Made by a program: the position numbers and the translations under genes. Of a stretch of 60,000 nucleotides of DNA, positions 39,348 to 52,497 are shown one piece after another. Every line of letters begins with the position of its first letter. Position 1 is the stretch's first letter. The DNA comes from Takakia lepidozioides (taxonomy: Eukaryota; Streptophyta; Takakiopsida; Takakiales; Takakiaceae). Below the pieces are notes generated by a model. That model made no database searches and was not told the DNA's origin. It saw only the letters and a list, made by a program, of their open reading frames with translations. Location: assembly GCA_030704615.1 (NCBI GenBank), contig CM060731.1:36706001-36766000 (forward strand). Reading direction: 5' to 3'.

Positions 39348-41500
39348 ATACACCTGTGGAGCCCCACCCCCCCCACCCAACAGGGTCTTGAGCGCAGTAG
39401 AGTTTTAGGTTTCAAAGTTGGAAAACCCTGGAAACCCAAGGGGTAGACACATCACCTGCGTTCACTCTTTCACAGCGAGGCTATTTCCTACAACCTTTTG
39501 ACAGTGGCTGAATTGCCCCACTTTTCGTGTATTAATGACATCGGTAAGTATGCCTGTCACGTGAATGTACTTTTTGGAGGTTCCGCATGCCAACTGTGGC
39601 CATGGCGGTTTAAGTTTCATTGCTCTTCTCAAAACGGCTTTACTGGTTGGCTGGATGGAGAGATGACAGCAAGGTCCAGCTACCACGGGGATGTGAGGTT
39701 GTGTGGGATACTATCTAAACAATCTGTTCTAACTGTTGATGTAACATAATTCTTTGGTCGCTAATCAAATGATTACTTCACCAAGGCGTTGCTTTCTTGT
39801 ACTGTACCAGTGTAATGTCCATACATTCACACACCTCTTGATGCTACATTCTTGTCTGAGACCAGGAGCTCAAGCGGCTCATGGCAATTCCATAACAAGG
39901 AGGTAAAACCATGACTAAGGGGGAGGAAGTCCCTTGTGGTCTACCGGATACATGTAAGGATAAGTATGAGACATTCTCTTTACCACCCTTCTTACCTCTC
40001 TCTCTCATGTTTTCTTTTTTTTTACTTAAAGAAAGGAAGGGATGCGGAAAGCTCTTAGAGCTTATGGTGCTTTCTGTAAGGGTATGCAGCATAGAGCTTG
40101 GATCTTAACAGTGCTGAATTATGTCCGATCCTTGGGCCTACGATATAAAGCACCATTTCATTTCATTTCTCTTTCCTTTCTAGCCTTCAGGCTTGGGGCT
40201 GGCAACATGGCCAAAGCTCTTTCAGACGGGAGAGTCTCTCTCAGAAAGGACAAATACTTGTCTGTGAGTTCAGTGCAATTTGTTTCTGATGCTGTGTAGC
40301 TTGATTTTCTCCACCACTTACCGAAATTCTCTGAAGTACAACCGCTCAACACTTCAAATGCATGAGTTGCATCTCCCTTAGCTACATTCACTGCAAAGGG
40401 CTCCAGCCTCCAGGGGATTTGGAGCTCACGAAGTAGAGGTTTGCGGGCTGGTTGATGCTTGGTACCACAAGTAGAGTTCACGGGAGTCTCGAGTATCGAC
40501 CTTCACTCTGGTACTGTTCGATCTGGATCCATGATTCTCTCAGTGGACTCGGTCCAATTCTCAAACCTTCTGAGATGCACCTGTTCTGAGGGGTGTTTGC
40601 ATTTGGGGATGATTGATGTCAACCAGCTCTTAATCTGTGGTACAACTGTGTGAGAGTGCAGGAAGTGGTGCGAAGCAACAATGATGAGTGAATGGTCACG
40701 TCTCTTCCTTGCCAGATTCGAGCAATATCTCTTTACTCAAGCCGAATGATGAGTCTCATAATTTCTACTCATCCGCTCAAGAGACTTGCTATCCGAATCT
40801 CACCCGGGAAGAGATGTGACCTTTGACCGATTCTTGGTGGACCGTTGCTTGGCACCATTTCAGCTTTGCTCACACACACACATCCGAGTCAGAACTAAGC
40901 TATGGCGGGGAAGGAGTAGAGAGAAGAGGAAGAGCTACGTACGTTATATCATGATAGCTGTCACACCCCACTAGGAGGGGAGATTGCAGGTCTGAAGAAA
41001 AAGATCTAGCCTCCGGCATGCTTGCTCTAGTGTCCACACTGACCAATTTGGATTGAGCAAAACCCAAGAGGAGAGTGAGGAGCCATTTCCAACTTAGTTA
41101 CAGACACCGCCACAATCTGTCTGATGTCTACTCCTAATTAGTCTTGTTGTTGAAGGATCAAGAATCGACTCTGGTGCTTCATTTCACACGGGGTTATGCA
41201 ATTGATGACGCTGTGGGATTGGGGTGTTCTGTGATACTTGAGCAAGATGATGCGGCGGGTCCAAGATTTCTTGGCTCTTTGTCAATCCGTTGGACCATCA
41301 CCGCCCATCTCCTTCATTTCATTATCATCAACTCTCAATAATCTATTTTCTTCGAGCTCTGGAAGCCCTCGAGGGCAAAGGGATTACGCCTTCCAGTTTG
41401 AATGCAACCGACTTCAACATCGTGCAAGGTTGCTGCTGCAGGACCTGGACGGACATGGAATAGAGGTCGCATAGTCTTTTAATAAGTACACTGAGGCACC
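39348..41500. other. Intergenic; contains a dispersed repeat
   Basis: Spacer between LC8 copy 2 and the ODF3-like gene. No gene is supported. The stretch near 39850-40170 carries the dispersed element listed separately. The remainder shows nothing I recognise. Confidence 0.4.
39900..40170 (+). mobile_element. SINE-like element, fuller copy
   Basis: Contains the 68-bp line shared with 27367-27434 (minus strand) and ends GATATAAAGCACCATTTCAT followed by TTCATTTC, a simple short-repeat tail typical of non-LTR 3' ends. The left boundary is uncertain; AGGAGGTAAAACCATGACTA near 39898-39918 may be near the 5' end. No coding sequence. Confidence 0.5.
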
Positions 41501-42071
41501 ATGGACAGGAATTACAATGAGGACAATCCTGGACCAGGGGCCTATTACGCTAGCGACCGGATGCTTAGTCCTAGTGCACCTGCGCACTCATTTGGTTTTA
41601 AGACAAAGCTCTATTTTGATGGAGCTATTCCTGGACCTGGAACGTACAACGTCCGAAGTGATCATAATACAAGCCCAGCATATACCATGGCAGATAGATA
41701 CGATGGACCCAAAGGAACTGATATCCCAGGGCCAGGAACCTACTCGGCAAGCATAAAGCATACCCACAGAGCTGCCCCTGCATATACAATGCGAGGGCCA
41801 GCGAATTATAATCCTGATCAAGGGATCCCAGGCCCTGGGACATACGATGTTAGAGGAGAGTTAGGTGGACCAGCCTTCTCTCTTGGCCACAGATTGAAGG
41901 CTTCAAGATCAGACAACCCTGGGCCTGGAACATACAGTCCTAACAGTCCATCAGGTTCTCCAGCATACTCCATGGGGCAATATAACTATGGTCCTTCACG
42001 TCCATTGTCCCCTGGGCCTGGAACGTACAACCTTAGATCAGCCACGATGTCAGGCCCCATGTTTAGCATGG
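41501..42071 (+). CDS. ODF3/SHIPPO-repeat protein, first exon (3' part unresolved)
   Basis: From ATG 41501 (context CACC-ATG-G) the frame encodes six PGPG(T/A)Y SHIPPO repeats: NPGPGAYY, IPGPGTYN, IPGPGTYS, IPGPGTYD, NPGPGTYS and SPGPGTYN, interleaved with PAYTM, PAFSLG, PAYSMG and PMFSMG segments. This pattern defines outer dense fibre protein 3 / SHIPPO (CIMAP) proteins, which bind ciliary or flagellar microtubules. In a land plant this implies sperm flagella. The exon most likely ends at 42071 in AGC ATG G|GTAAGAG (phase 1). The frame stays open to 42445, but the extra sequence has lost the repeat pattern and is read as intron. The final exon(s) are not identified. An acceptor at about 44124 (GCAG|CCATAAAC) fits the phase and would add about 22 residues. 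Confidence 0.85.
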
Positions 42072-44120
42072 GTAAGAGGTTTTATCGCCTTAAGCAACGC
42101 GCAGCGGAGCGCAGATATTCCAATCCTCTTCGACAACGACCCTCACCGCAGAACAGATTGCAACAACCTGCTACAAACACACGGGGTGGTATGTGTGCTA
42201 GATGCCCCAAAACCTCATTTCCATCCTGGGACTCTCCCTACTTTCCCTTCATGACAATAGCACGCAGACATGTACACCGTAGCTGTACTAGGGATGAGCG
42301 AAAGCCCTGCGCACATGGACGGACCCGAATTACTGTAGATCAAAATAGGGGGACTATCAGTTCACAGTATGGTGATTTATGTGCCTTAGCATATCCCTCG
42401 CGCCTTCAATCTCCCTACAGTCCGTTCACTTTTTTATCTATTTAAGTCTGCTAGTTCTGCTTGTATCACGATTCTGATCTTAACATATTATGTAACTAGT
42501 TGCTAAAACGGTAATCGTCCTGCTGCACATATTCAAGCTTAGCAACTGGTATCCAGTAGCTGGTTATTTTTCGATGTCGCAATGCACCGGTGTACATCTG
42601 ATGCATGAGAGTATGTCGCCAAATAGATGCCGTAGACAACGACAGCGGATGGTAGTTTTTAGACCTGAGGTTGCATACGAATCACAAATATAGATCGCCA
42701 CTAGTACAGCAAGGGGCTCCTTGCACTGCACTGCTATCAATCCCCAATCTCCAACAGCAGAAGAAGGAAGCAGGGTTGTACACAGACTGGTGCTGGAACC
42801 TGTTGAGGGCCACGCGGCACACCTCAAGTCATCAAGCACAGACTGGACACTGCGGTACATACTTAGAGAGCAGGACCTAAAATATGGCGTACCGAGGAAC
42901 CTAAACCTTACCAACAAATAATATACTACTGACCCTTTCACAGAACTACATTGGTGAACTGTCTTCCTGAAGCTCTGGACTTTCGACCTTATCTGGGCTT
43001 GGGCAAATCTTAGGATAATCGACCAGGACCTTCCTTACTACCCGCAGATTTTGTAGATCAGAGTAATGTTCTTGAAAGAGTTGGATCTCTAATTAATTCT
43101 GTACTAACTTTTTCCCGGGAACTATATACCTTGAGCAGTTCATCCGAACCCAGCTAGAGTATTGAATTTCCTTGTATAACACCAAATGTTATTATAATTC
43201 CTCAGACTATACTCTGGAATACACAGTTGCAAGAGTTGAACATCTTGGCAGACTCCTGGTGGTGTCGTTGAACCTACATATTTGACATTCTCGCACTAGT
43301 TATTCTCCTGATCCACCCAATCCCATTAGAAAATTGTCTTCCAGATGGTCATTGACCTTTAACGGGTTCATAGGCCAGGTTGCGTTCATGATCATCTCTA
43401 AATTGATCCTCTGTAGACCTCCAGAAAGTCTGTACATTTGATCAATACTTGAGATCTCAGACTTTTCCATCTTCTTGGTATGTACAGTTACCTGGAAGCT
43501 GGAGGACCTTAAAGAAGAAAGGAGAACAATTAGATTGTTGCAGTAATTCAGATTAGAAACTTATAATTAGTGATCACCTCGTGGACACCCCAATACTGTC
43601 CGGCTAGCTTCTTACGTTACATGTCTAAGCAGAATAAGTGTCACTTGGTCTCCACGCCTAGTTCGGTTGCACTAGAATAAATTTAACATTTGAACTTCCA
43701 TGCAGTCGCTTAAGGCGAAGCTCGAGACCTGTAGTTCTATGGATCTTGTTAAATTCTTAATCTATTGATCTGCCTTCGCACCACCAATGAAAATTTGTAT
43801 CAACACTGCACTGGGCTTGGTTATTGCTGGTCCAAATACTGAGCCTACGCCTCCCTCTCCTTCCTGACATAATCGTTATGGCTATGATCTGTAGCATGTA
43901 TAATTACAAACCTGACTTGAGTATCAATCTGATATCCTTTATATTGTGCAATGCACTTGGGAAAACAAAAAGCCCATTTACCATAGTACTGTTGAGGCTC
44001 CAGATTCACGTCTAGATAGAATACTGCATCCATACATGATTATGTTTGTCTAGGGAAGAAACTGGTGAGGTTGTTTTGTTAAATGAGATTCCAAAGGTAT
44101 GAACTTACTGGCATTTATTT
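42072..44120. other. Probable intron or intergenic, nothing recognised
   Basis: A 2-kb stretch after the ODF3-like exon. Open frames at 42564-42941 (minus) and 42671-42921 (plus) show no domain or plausible splice context. It could be the last intron of the ODF3-like gene or a spacer. Confidence 0.35.
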
Positions 44121-44160
44121 GCAGCCATAAACCCGAATCCTACACCTTTACCTGAGACAG

Positions 44161-45678
44161 ACATCCCCAAAGACGGCGGGAAAAACTGAGGCAGGAAAGA
44201 AGGTCACGGATGTAGTTGAACCAGCAAGGAAGGTACAAAAGATTGAGCCAGAAAAAACTGAGTCACAAAAGAAGGTGGTTCACATAGTTGAACCACCAAC
44301 GAAGGCACAAAAGATTGAGCCAGGAAATAACTTAGTTAAGGAGAAGGTGAAAGATCAGAGCAAAGCCACCAAACAATATGGTTTCGATATCAGTTGGAGA
44401 CAAATTGCTCTGAACCTCGCGCTGTTCAAGAAAGCTAGCTTAGAGGGAAGTGCGGTCCAGGTATAGTATATATCTTGAGCAATAGATCTGGTGTGGAGAA
44501 ATAATGACAACATTCCCGTAGGCAAGAGCGAACCACGAATTTAGCTCATGGGCCGGGGGCAAATGTACAATTTATTTAAAATTATCATGATAGTGCGATG
44601 GATAATGTAAGTAGAGAATACCGGAATTTGATCTGCTTTATAGTTCCTTATTTTTCCCCTTATGGCCTTCCGAGATCCGGCCAGTGGCTGCCTTTGTTTC
44701 TAAGAGAGACTGCAAAATAGTGAAGGTCGATAGAGTTGATATTGGCTCTGAGATTGCCCACGGAATGCCGAGAACTGGAATAATGTGTCAATATCTTGTT
44801 TATACCAAATCATCGTGGAAGTAGCTTTTCCTTCCATTGATATGATATGATCACATAATTACAAAATTGGTCATGTCGGGGTCTTCTACAACTGGGATTA
44901 AGATGTTCTTGAAGTTTTCACCGGCCAGGCACTTCTGAATTTATCCTCTGATTTGTACACTTATGCTTCGTTGTTGTTCATCCAGCCACCTCTGTTTCTT
45001 CTTTGATAGGGGGGGTGAGAGAAGATAAAAACTTATAAGCAAGAAGTTCTCTTAGGAGAAATATTCTTGAATCCAGCTACTGAGGAGCTGGCAGCAAAGC
45101 ATTGGGGAAACAGCTATTGGACCGTTATTGATCGTGCAACCGGTGTTCAGTAGGACCTCTAGTCTCAAGATGTCCTAGAATTCGATTCCGATGTTTCAAA
45201 ATGATCATGTGAGTCGTTACTCATATGCAAATTACAAGTAGAGCCTCCTCAAAACTTTGAAGAAGAATGGGCACGAAACACTCATGGGACTTTAGCAATG
45301 TTTCTACATTCTATGTTTCATCTAATTGCCGTGGTTTTTGCAAATTCTGTTCCTTGTCCACATCATGGGAAATGTCAGATTTGCGCCTCCAGCACCAGCA
45401 GACTTCAGTTAATTGGCAGATTACTTGCCAATCTAACATCATCGGAATCATGTGCAAGTAGGCAGCAACATCTTCGTGATGTTTGTGCTTCTGTACTCTT
45501 GATATCATAGTGTAGCTCTATTAATAGGAGTGACATGACTGCTTGGACTGTGTTTTTCGCAGCCCGACTTCAGGCAGCTCGTCTCCGAAAAACAGCTCAG
45601 GGTAATCCCGGGGTCACACAAGACATGCGCTACAATGTGTACCTCCGCACAATGCAGGCTTACGGCAACAGACATTAG
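44161..45678 (+). CDS. Unrecognised basic repeat protein, 3' exons
   Basis: Three exons fit together by phase: about 44161-44462 (acceptor GAGACAG|ACATCC, donor GTCCAG|GTATAG), about 45022-45142 (donor GCAACCG|GTG) and 45563-45678 (acceptor TTTTTCGCAG, stop TAG). The first is Lys/Glu/Val/Pro rich with an imperfect repeat, VEPARKVQKIEPEKTESQ against VEPPTKAQKIEPG, followed by KQYGFDISWRQIALNLALFK. The second contains LLGEIFLNPATEELAAKHWG and SYWTVIDRA. The last ends QDMRYNVYLRTMQAYGNRH. The aromatic-rich, structured C-terminus looks genuinely coding. I do not recognise the family. Upstream exons are missing from this model; the ODF3-like gene upstream could be the same or a separate transcription unit. 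The exact acceptor of exon 2 could be 45022 or 45025. Confidence 0.5.
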
Positions 45679-47180
45679 TCAATTGCCCATTAGAGAGTCC
45701 TCACGAGCGAAGGAGAGACATATTTATCCTAGAAGCTCGGCTCAATCTGACCCGTTTCTGCCAAAACACACATGGATCTTTTCTGGGCCTTGCGCTCTAA
45801 TCCCTTACTTGGTTTCCAAGGAGTTCATCAGCTCTTTGAATTTTTTCTTCGCCCATGAAGTAGCTGTATATTGTACCTGTTGTACCACTAGGTTTAAATT
45901 GGGCGCATAAATTAAACCTTGGATTCTTCTGTCAGTTAATCTAACCTCCTTTACATAGAAAGTGACAGCTTGCAGTGAGGAAAAATTATCGTCATTTCCA
46001 GTGTGAAGTCTGGCTCTAAATCATCTGAAGTTGTGGCAAAATTTCACACAGAAAGTAGTCATGAGCATGAAATGTGAGATCCACAGTGGGCGAAGATCAC
46101 AACTGGTGTGCATAGTAAATAGGAAGGGAGCATTGGCTCATGTGATCGAGTAACTACTGTGATTCATGCCTGATTTCGCAATGGATATGTCATGCTAACC
46201 TCATTTCTTCACATGTATTCCAAATCTGCATGGACCTTCTATGTAACATACTCGCTCGGACCATCTTGGGTATGCAGGTTCACTATGAGTGCAGACCTAA
46301 TTACTTTGTATGCGGACCAAGAATGTTCCTTTTGACCAGTGTTGCAGCTGTTGATTTTCACAGCACATGTTGAGCACTGTTTTGCACATTCTGACTGTGT
46401 TTCTAAAGCTTCAGATTGTTGGTCTTCTTGGTATGGACAGTGCCTAAGTACCAGCTGTACGAGGATGCGATGCGAGAAATGAAAACAATCAGGATGCTGC
46501 ACTAGCCACCCTCTTACTAAAACATTTCTACACATCTCCCAGGTGTTTGAAAAACAAAAACAAATAAATAAAAATTATATATATATATAATCATATTTAT
46601 TCAATGGTTATTTCTTGATCTAGGGGAATGTGGTGATGGAAGGCCAAGTACTTAAGAATTTAAATTAATTTAAATTGAATTTATATTTAATTAATAAAAT
46701 TAAAATAGTTTCATTGGTGGAAAACAAACAGCCAATGAAAAAAAAAAGTTTCATTGGCAAATTTTATTTCTACATTTTATTTTATTATGAAATAATAATA
46801 TTTGACGCCTCCAGAAGGAAGCGGAACTAGTTTGACGAGCCCTCGGGCTGCCCGATAGGAATTAGTTTCTCGATCGGGCTGCAGACCGTTTTAAGAGTTC
46901 AGAGAACGGTCAGCTCGCATTTGTACGTGACCGTTGAAATTCAAATCGCAACATGGAATTGCATGCCCTGCGTCATCCAACAGTCATATACAGGTTGCCT
47001 TTCTTCGCTCTCACTTTCTCTGCCGACCGCGCTCTGCTCATCAATTCTAGTTGTCGAAGCTCTCTCTTCCACCGGCCCAGTTTCCTGTTTCTTGTAGCAG
47101 TTTCCTGCAGTCCTGCTTAGTCCGTTATTCTGCTGATGAACAATCATATTCCTATCCTTCAAGACAGCGTGCTCATCTGT
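45679..47180. other. Intergenic with A-T rich segment
   Basis: No gene recognised. 46550-46800 is strongly A-T rich and contains TTTCATTGG repeats in direct and inverted orientation (46709, 46730, 46749). The CCAATGAAA/TTTCATTGG pairs include CCAAT-box sequences. A TATA-like site follows at 47181. Confidence 0.45.
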
Positions 47181-47188
47181 TATATAAA
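47181..47188 (+). promoter_or_regulatory. TATA-like box upstream of MYND gene
   Basis: TATATAAA at 47181-47188, about 258 bp before the proposed ATG at 47439. Position and sequence fit a plant TATA box. The transcription start is not verified. Confidence 0.45.
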
Positions 47189-47438
47189 CTAGCTAGAGGA
47201 AAGAGGATAGTCAGATGACATCGCCACACAATTTAATGTACTTACGGACTCGATCTTGCTCATCAGTCGGCTCTTTCACATGGTGTGACCTAGGATTTAA
47301 TCTGTGAAGAGGGAATGAGTCTGATTTTCAGACGTAGCTCATACATGGTGTGATTTAATGGGTAGGACGTGAGTGTTTTGCATGATCGGGGAGCTGGGCC
47401 TGCAACAGTGAGTCATTTTGCACCTAAAAATATTGAGA

Positions 47439-50400
47439 ATGAAGCAGTGGCTTCTATCTAAATTGGCTGGACGACACTCGGAGGACAGAGTATTCTTACC
47501 TTTAGAACCCATGACGTGGCTCCGTGACTATGAGTTGGCTTCTCCTGGGGATTCCGCCATTAGGTTGACAGATGCGACAAAAGATCGGCCACCCAAACCA
47601 ATAAGCCCGGTTCCTGCATTTGTAGACAATAAGATGCCTCCTCTGGAGAAGGACAGTTCGGATGACGGGATGCTACCTGTGAAACCTGAACCCACACCTA
47701 TAAGTCTGGTCCCTGATTGTAAAGGCGACGTCATGCCCGTTTTGCAGGAAAACAGCCCGGATGCCGGGATCCCGGTTCCTAGCCGGCAAGAAAATGCCAG
47801 AGTCTGTATTGAAAAGATGAGATTGATAGAGGAGGATGACAACTGGAGCTTGCAGAAATATATGGCTTTTCTCAAGGGAGGAGAACCTTGTGACCTTCGT
47901 AAGTTTTTAATTGACCGTGCCCCTCGAACATGGAAGAGGTACGAAGATATTAAGGACTCTTCCGTAAAAGATCTCAAGCAAATTCTGGATAAATTGAATT
48001 TGACAGCGAAGAGGAATACGATCGCAGTGTTTTTGTTGAATCATCCTTCGATGCAACAGCTTGTTTATGGAGAAGTCGATATAGGCTTCAATGAAACTGG
48101 TCCTTGTCTAGTTTCAGATGATTCTAGTACTGCAGCGCAGGCTTCAAAAACTGCCAGTACGTCTGGTGAAACTATTAGACCCAGTGGTCCGAAGAGAGTG
48201 AAGAACAACACTGCAGCTGCATTGAACGAGTTTTTGTACGATGTGGTGAACCTGATCGAGTTCCATGGCCTTTTCCCTGCAACCCTGTTGAATGATGTTG
48301 TGGAACTTTTAGAGAAATTTAAGGCTCAGGACGCGCCCTGCAAGTTCATACCGGGATCAGGGGTGGACGCTCGACCACTCCGCTTCCCCTCTTGCAGCAA
48401 CTGGTCGGACGTGGAAGGAGAAAGGTGTATGAACGAAGGACGTTATCGGTGCGCAAACTGCTATCTGGTGAGGTACTGCAGCAAAAAGTGCCAGGCAGAG
48501 CACTGGGAGAGGCACAACGTTGAATGCCAGAAAGCGACGGATAGCGCCTGTGGGACTGAGCAACATCAGGATAACAAGCCAGAAGGTATGAAAGAATGTT
48601 GAATCAACTACTGTCGCAGAACTACTCTTCAAAGTTAGCACGATCTATGAAATTTAGATTGAATAGATAAAATTATTAGTACAACCCACATCGGCCCGGC
48701 AACTTGTGGATAGCTTACTATTTGAATCGATTTTGAATCACTCTTTAGAAGTAAGTTACCAGTTAGTCTTGAACAGTCTGTACTAGTTCTGTCGAACCCA
48801 TAACAGTTTCATGAACTGTGCATGGGGTCTGGGCCGTTAGCGAGAGTCATTGTTCTGCGCAGTTGCTCCATTCAGGCGCCAACGGGAATCTGATCTATGA
48901 TGCCATATATGCCAAGTGCTTCCCAGCCTTTTCTTCTGCTTAGATTGATTTGAATTGCAATCTTGAAGGGACCAGATGTCAGTTAGAGCCTTTGAAACCC
49001 TAGCTTCAGTTCTTAGTGCCCGAAGGCTTACATATGATCCAGGCTGAAGTAACTTTTATTTCTGTACTGTGCAGACAATGTGCCAGAATCTGGATATATT
49101 CGCCAACTTACGTGGGAACAGCGACCGGCATATGGCATTCTTCATCCCCATACCCTGCACGGCGAATCTACCGGCAAGAACGTAATCCCTCTATTGTTCA
49201 ATGGCTGTGTCGATTTGGGTTGTGTGATTGAGACCCTGTGTGAGATTCCTGATTCATTCAGAGGGAAGCTGGACTTGTATGTAAACTCAAGCGCGTCCGC
49301 TTCAACTATGAATGCGGCCCGCGACTTCCTGATTATGACGATTCTCGTTACTAAGGGAGCTCAAGCAGTGGACACAATCATTGCTCTTTGGTATTCTGCA
49401 ACGATCACGGCTGGTCAATACTTGGAGCTTCAACGTGTCATCGCCCACGTCCTGAGATCATGCGAAACTGCGCCGGAATCCGAAGTAGGTCCAAGTTGGA
49501 GACCCACTATGAAGTTACTGAACCTGAGGGAGCTCATCATTAATTCCAGGGTAGTGTGTCAGGACGGTCCGGCAGCTAAATTTACATATGGTCCACTACA
49601 ACATAGAGGCGCCCGCATTGAAGGTGCTCCTCTAAATGCTGTATTTCTGCAAACTCGAACTTTGACTGCTCATTCATATCATTTGCGTGCTTCCGTACGG
49701 ACTGATGCTTAGTACGAAAGTCACCTGCACCCGTGCAGGAATAATGTTTAAAGTAGGGGAGCAAGAATCTTGAGCAATCCTACGTATAAAGAAGAAGCAT
49801 ACGATCAAAGTTCAACTACCTTTTGAACCAACGGGGTGTCCAGAACGAGCTGCATGATCAGTTAGTCTTTAGCATCACACATTCACACCATTTAGCGGTC
49901 GTATAATTAAATGAGTCGAATATAGTTAATGTAATGTCGTGATCAATGTATTGCAGCTTGTACAGTCGATTTAATTTTCCTACCAATTGCAAAGATGAGC
50001 TTCTTCCCCTGGGCGTCGCCAGAAGACCTTCAACTCAATCGTATCAGACATTCCAAAAACATACTCTCTTCGGTGCTTCGCAGCGCTCACAGAGTAGGCT
50101 GGACCAGGTTCCGGTCTGATGGTCTTGTTCTTCCATATGGGCACTTTAGAGGTCATCACTTTTTACCAAATCCCACGCTGTATGATGCTTGTCACGGCAA
50201 TTGGATGGTTCAAGAGAATTTGCATCCCTGTCTCGGATGGACTCTGACCAAGGTGCTACAAAGTGGAGCAGCTCATGGTGTCCCTGACAACGATCTGCTT
50301 GGTTCTCTCTTCTTCCACTTACATGACCGCCTCACTCTTGCCGCTAAGATTCTCCGTACTCCAGAAAAAGTTCACATGGTATCTTTTTCAGCGTTTGGTG

Positions 50401-51718
50401 ATAATCGGCTTCTGTTGTGGGCTGTTCCTAATCGTCCTTTCTTAAGAGTAAACATTCCTATTCGAAGCGATGTTGAAGACATTGAACATACGATTCTCCA
50501 GACCATAACAGCGTTTGCGGAAGTACTGCGGTCCTACTGGACCCACAGGAGCGTCTCAAGGTCCCAGCTGCAGAGGCGCGAGCAGAGACGACTCAATGTA
50601 CCCACTCTGATAATGCATATATATGACACGATGATGGATAATGGCGAGGATTTATCCGAGCTCTTCCCCGTGATGATTGCAAAGGCGAAGTCTGACATGA
50701 TCTCCAAATTCCCTCATCTGAGTAAGCTTCTTGATGAGGCAGTTCCTACTGAGAGCTCCGGCCGAGCGTACCATGACTGTCTATCTAAACCATGGCAAAA
50801 TATCAGCGAACATTTTGAGCTGTATTTGGATTATATAGAAGCAAAGCAATCAGGTATGTAGTGTGAAATCTTCATGGCTCATTCATGGATCACATCGTGC
50901 TTGAGGAAATATGTGCGTCTCTATGAATGAAATCATAACATGTACTTAGCGCTCCTCATACAATTTTACTTCAAATGCTGTGGACCCAGCGAATCTGTGT
51001 TCATACTTCGGCGTGCACAAAGTGCGCATGCAGCTCTGAATGGTAACGCTCGTGGGTCTTCGATCTGCGTCTGAGATTGTTGCAGAAGTGAATGGTCCGA
51101 TCTGTCTAATTTGTCTTTAAGCTGCGGACCTTTTACGACTGTCTCTTACAAGCTGTTGCTTGTGCAGCATGTTTTGATTATGTGAGGAAAATGCCCACTG
51201 CAGATACAATGGCCCGACTGACACGGAGAACCTCCAACCGGATACTTCACCGGCGCGTCGGCATGCCCCCAGACTTCGTTCGAGCAAGCGGCGCTATTCA
51301 CCCAGCAACTTACATGAAGACTGCCGAAGAATACTACAGCGTTTTCCTTCTCCCAAGTACTCGTGATGTCAAATTCTAAGGGTCTCGAGAGGCTCATGTG
51401 GTCTGAATTGACAGTTCTTCATTTCCAAAATGTCTATACTGGGCGAAGAAGTGCAACCTTTATCTCATTCTATGTGGAGTCTGTACAAGTCAAGGCTCCA
51501 AGATTGCAGGATTGAACCGTTTTTTGGGGTCACAAGTTTAGAGCTCATGTGAAGTCACGATGTAGGAACTAATATTGGCATCCGATGCAGGTGCGTTGAA
51601 TTTTGGCGTGGGAGGCAATGAGCTGTTCGTTGAGTGGACCCCGATCATGGATGAAGAACAGGCCGGGAAGAACTCTGGGAAGAAGACCGATATGAGCGGC
51701 AGCAGAACTCCAGCTTGA
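47439..51718 (+). CDS. MYND zinc finger / DUF4470-like protein, five exons
   Basis: Exons 47439-48585, 49075-49623, 49957-50853, 51168-51356 and 51591-51718 join in phase (2910 nt, about 969 aa). The first ATG of the frame is used; an upstream exon cannot be excluded. Residues 1-310 are mostly low-complexity acidic/Pro sequence plus a helical segment (NEFLYDVVNLIEFHGLFP). About 319-363 is a MYND finger: CSNWSDVEGERC, CANC, YCSKKCQ, HWERHNVEC. About 410-500 matches the DUF4470 pattern (LLFNGCVDLGCVIETL, ARDFLIMTILV, IIALWYSATI). Exon 3 adds a conserved-looking block (MSFFPWASPEDLQLNRI, GWTRFRSDGLVLPYG), and the end contains NELFVEWTPIM, as in fungal and algal MYND-DUF4470 proteins. DUF4470 is also the N-terminal domain of DNAAF3, a factor for axonemal dynein preassembly. 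The molecular role is unknown. The weakest junction is exon 2/3, where other donors (for example 49550) are possible. Confidence 0.8.
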
Positions 51719-52497
51719 GTACTGGAAACCGATATCTAGGCGACGTTAGCGGCAGAAGGCCTCCAGCCGAAAGAAAGGCTAGTGAAGAGGAAAGAAAGGA
51801 ACATAAAGAGATTCAGAATTTCAGATCATGACAGTCACTTAGTATGAAGTCTACAGCAGTTCTTGAGCACTTTGTTTGATTCTGGTGTGCACCGCGCACT
51901 GTTGTGATCGATGAACTCTCCAATGTCAATTCAAACTATATCCATACTTGAGTCAAATTTCAGCGAGCTCGACTCTAGCAATTTACGAGGCAAGCCATCC
52001 ATCAAGCAGTGAGAATCGAGCAGCTCCATTGCTGAACCCTAAGTTAAATCCTGGATTGCGAGAAACCGCTACAATGCCTTCCAAACGTTGCCAGTGTGGA
52101 GAGGTTCAAAGGAAGGGGCAGACAGGGCAGAACAACATCACCAGCCCCAAGGAAATTTGTTTCCCGGGCTGCACAGCCAGATGACCGTTTGGCAAACGCC
52201 AAGGTCAAGTTTGTATCGGATGACAGTTTTAAATTCAAATTGCAATCATTGCTCGTCAATATCTATATACTCAATTTGATAATTGAATTGCTGTATTGTT
52301 TTCAATATCAAATTATATGATAATGATATACCGTAATAAATTATAATAAATTTGTTTTTGGTTGAAAATAAAAAATGTTACATTTTGTTTTTGCTAATAA
52401 TGCTGTATTATATATTTTATGATATATGTTATAATATGTTATAATATATGTTATATATTATAATATTATGCTGTACTACAATCAGATTGTCTTTTTT
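51719..52497. other. 3' flank of MYND gene; A-T rich tail
   Basis: No gene recognised. 52270-52480 is very A-T rich with TTATAATATATG-type repeats (near 52408-52470). Confidence 0.45.

Noticed and set aside
42072-42445. Continuation of the ODF3-like ORF to 42445
   Set aside because: SHIPPO repeats end at FSMG where a good donor (ATGG|GTAAGAG) occurs. The rest is Arg-rich without family pattern, as expected for intron read-through.
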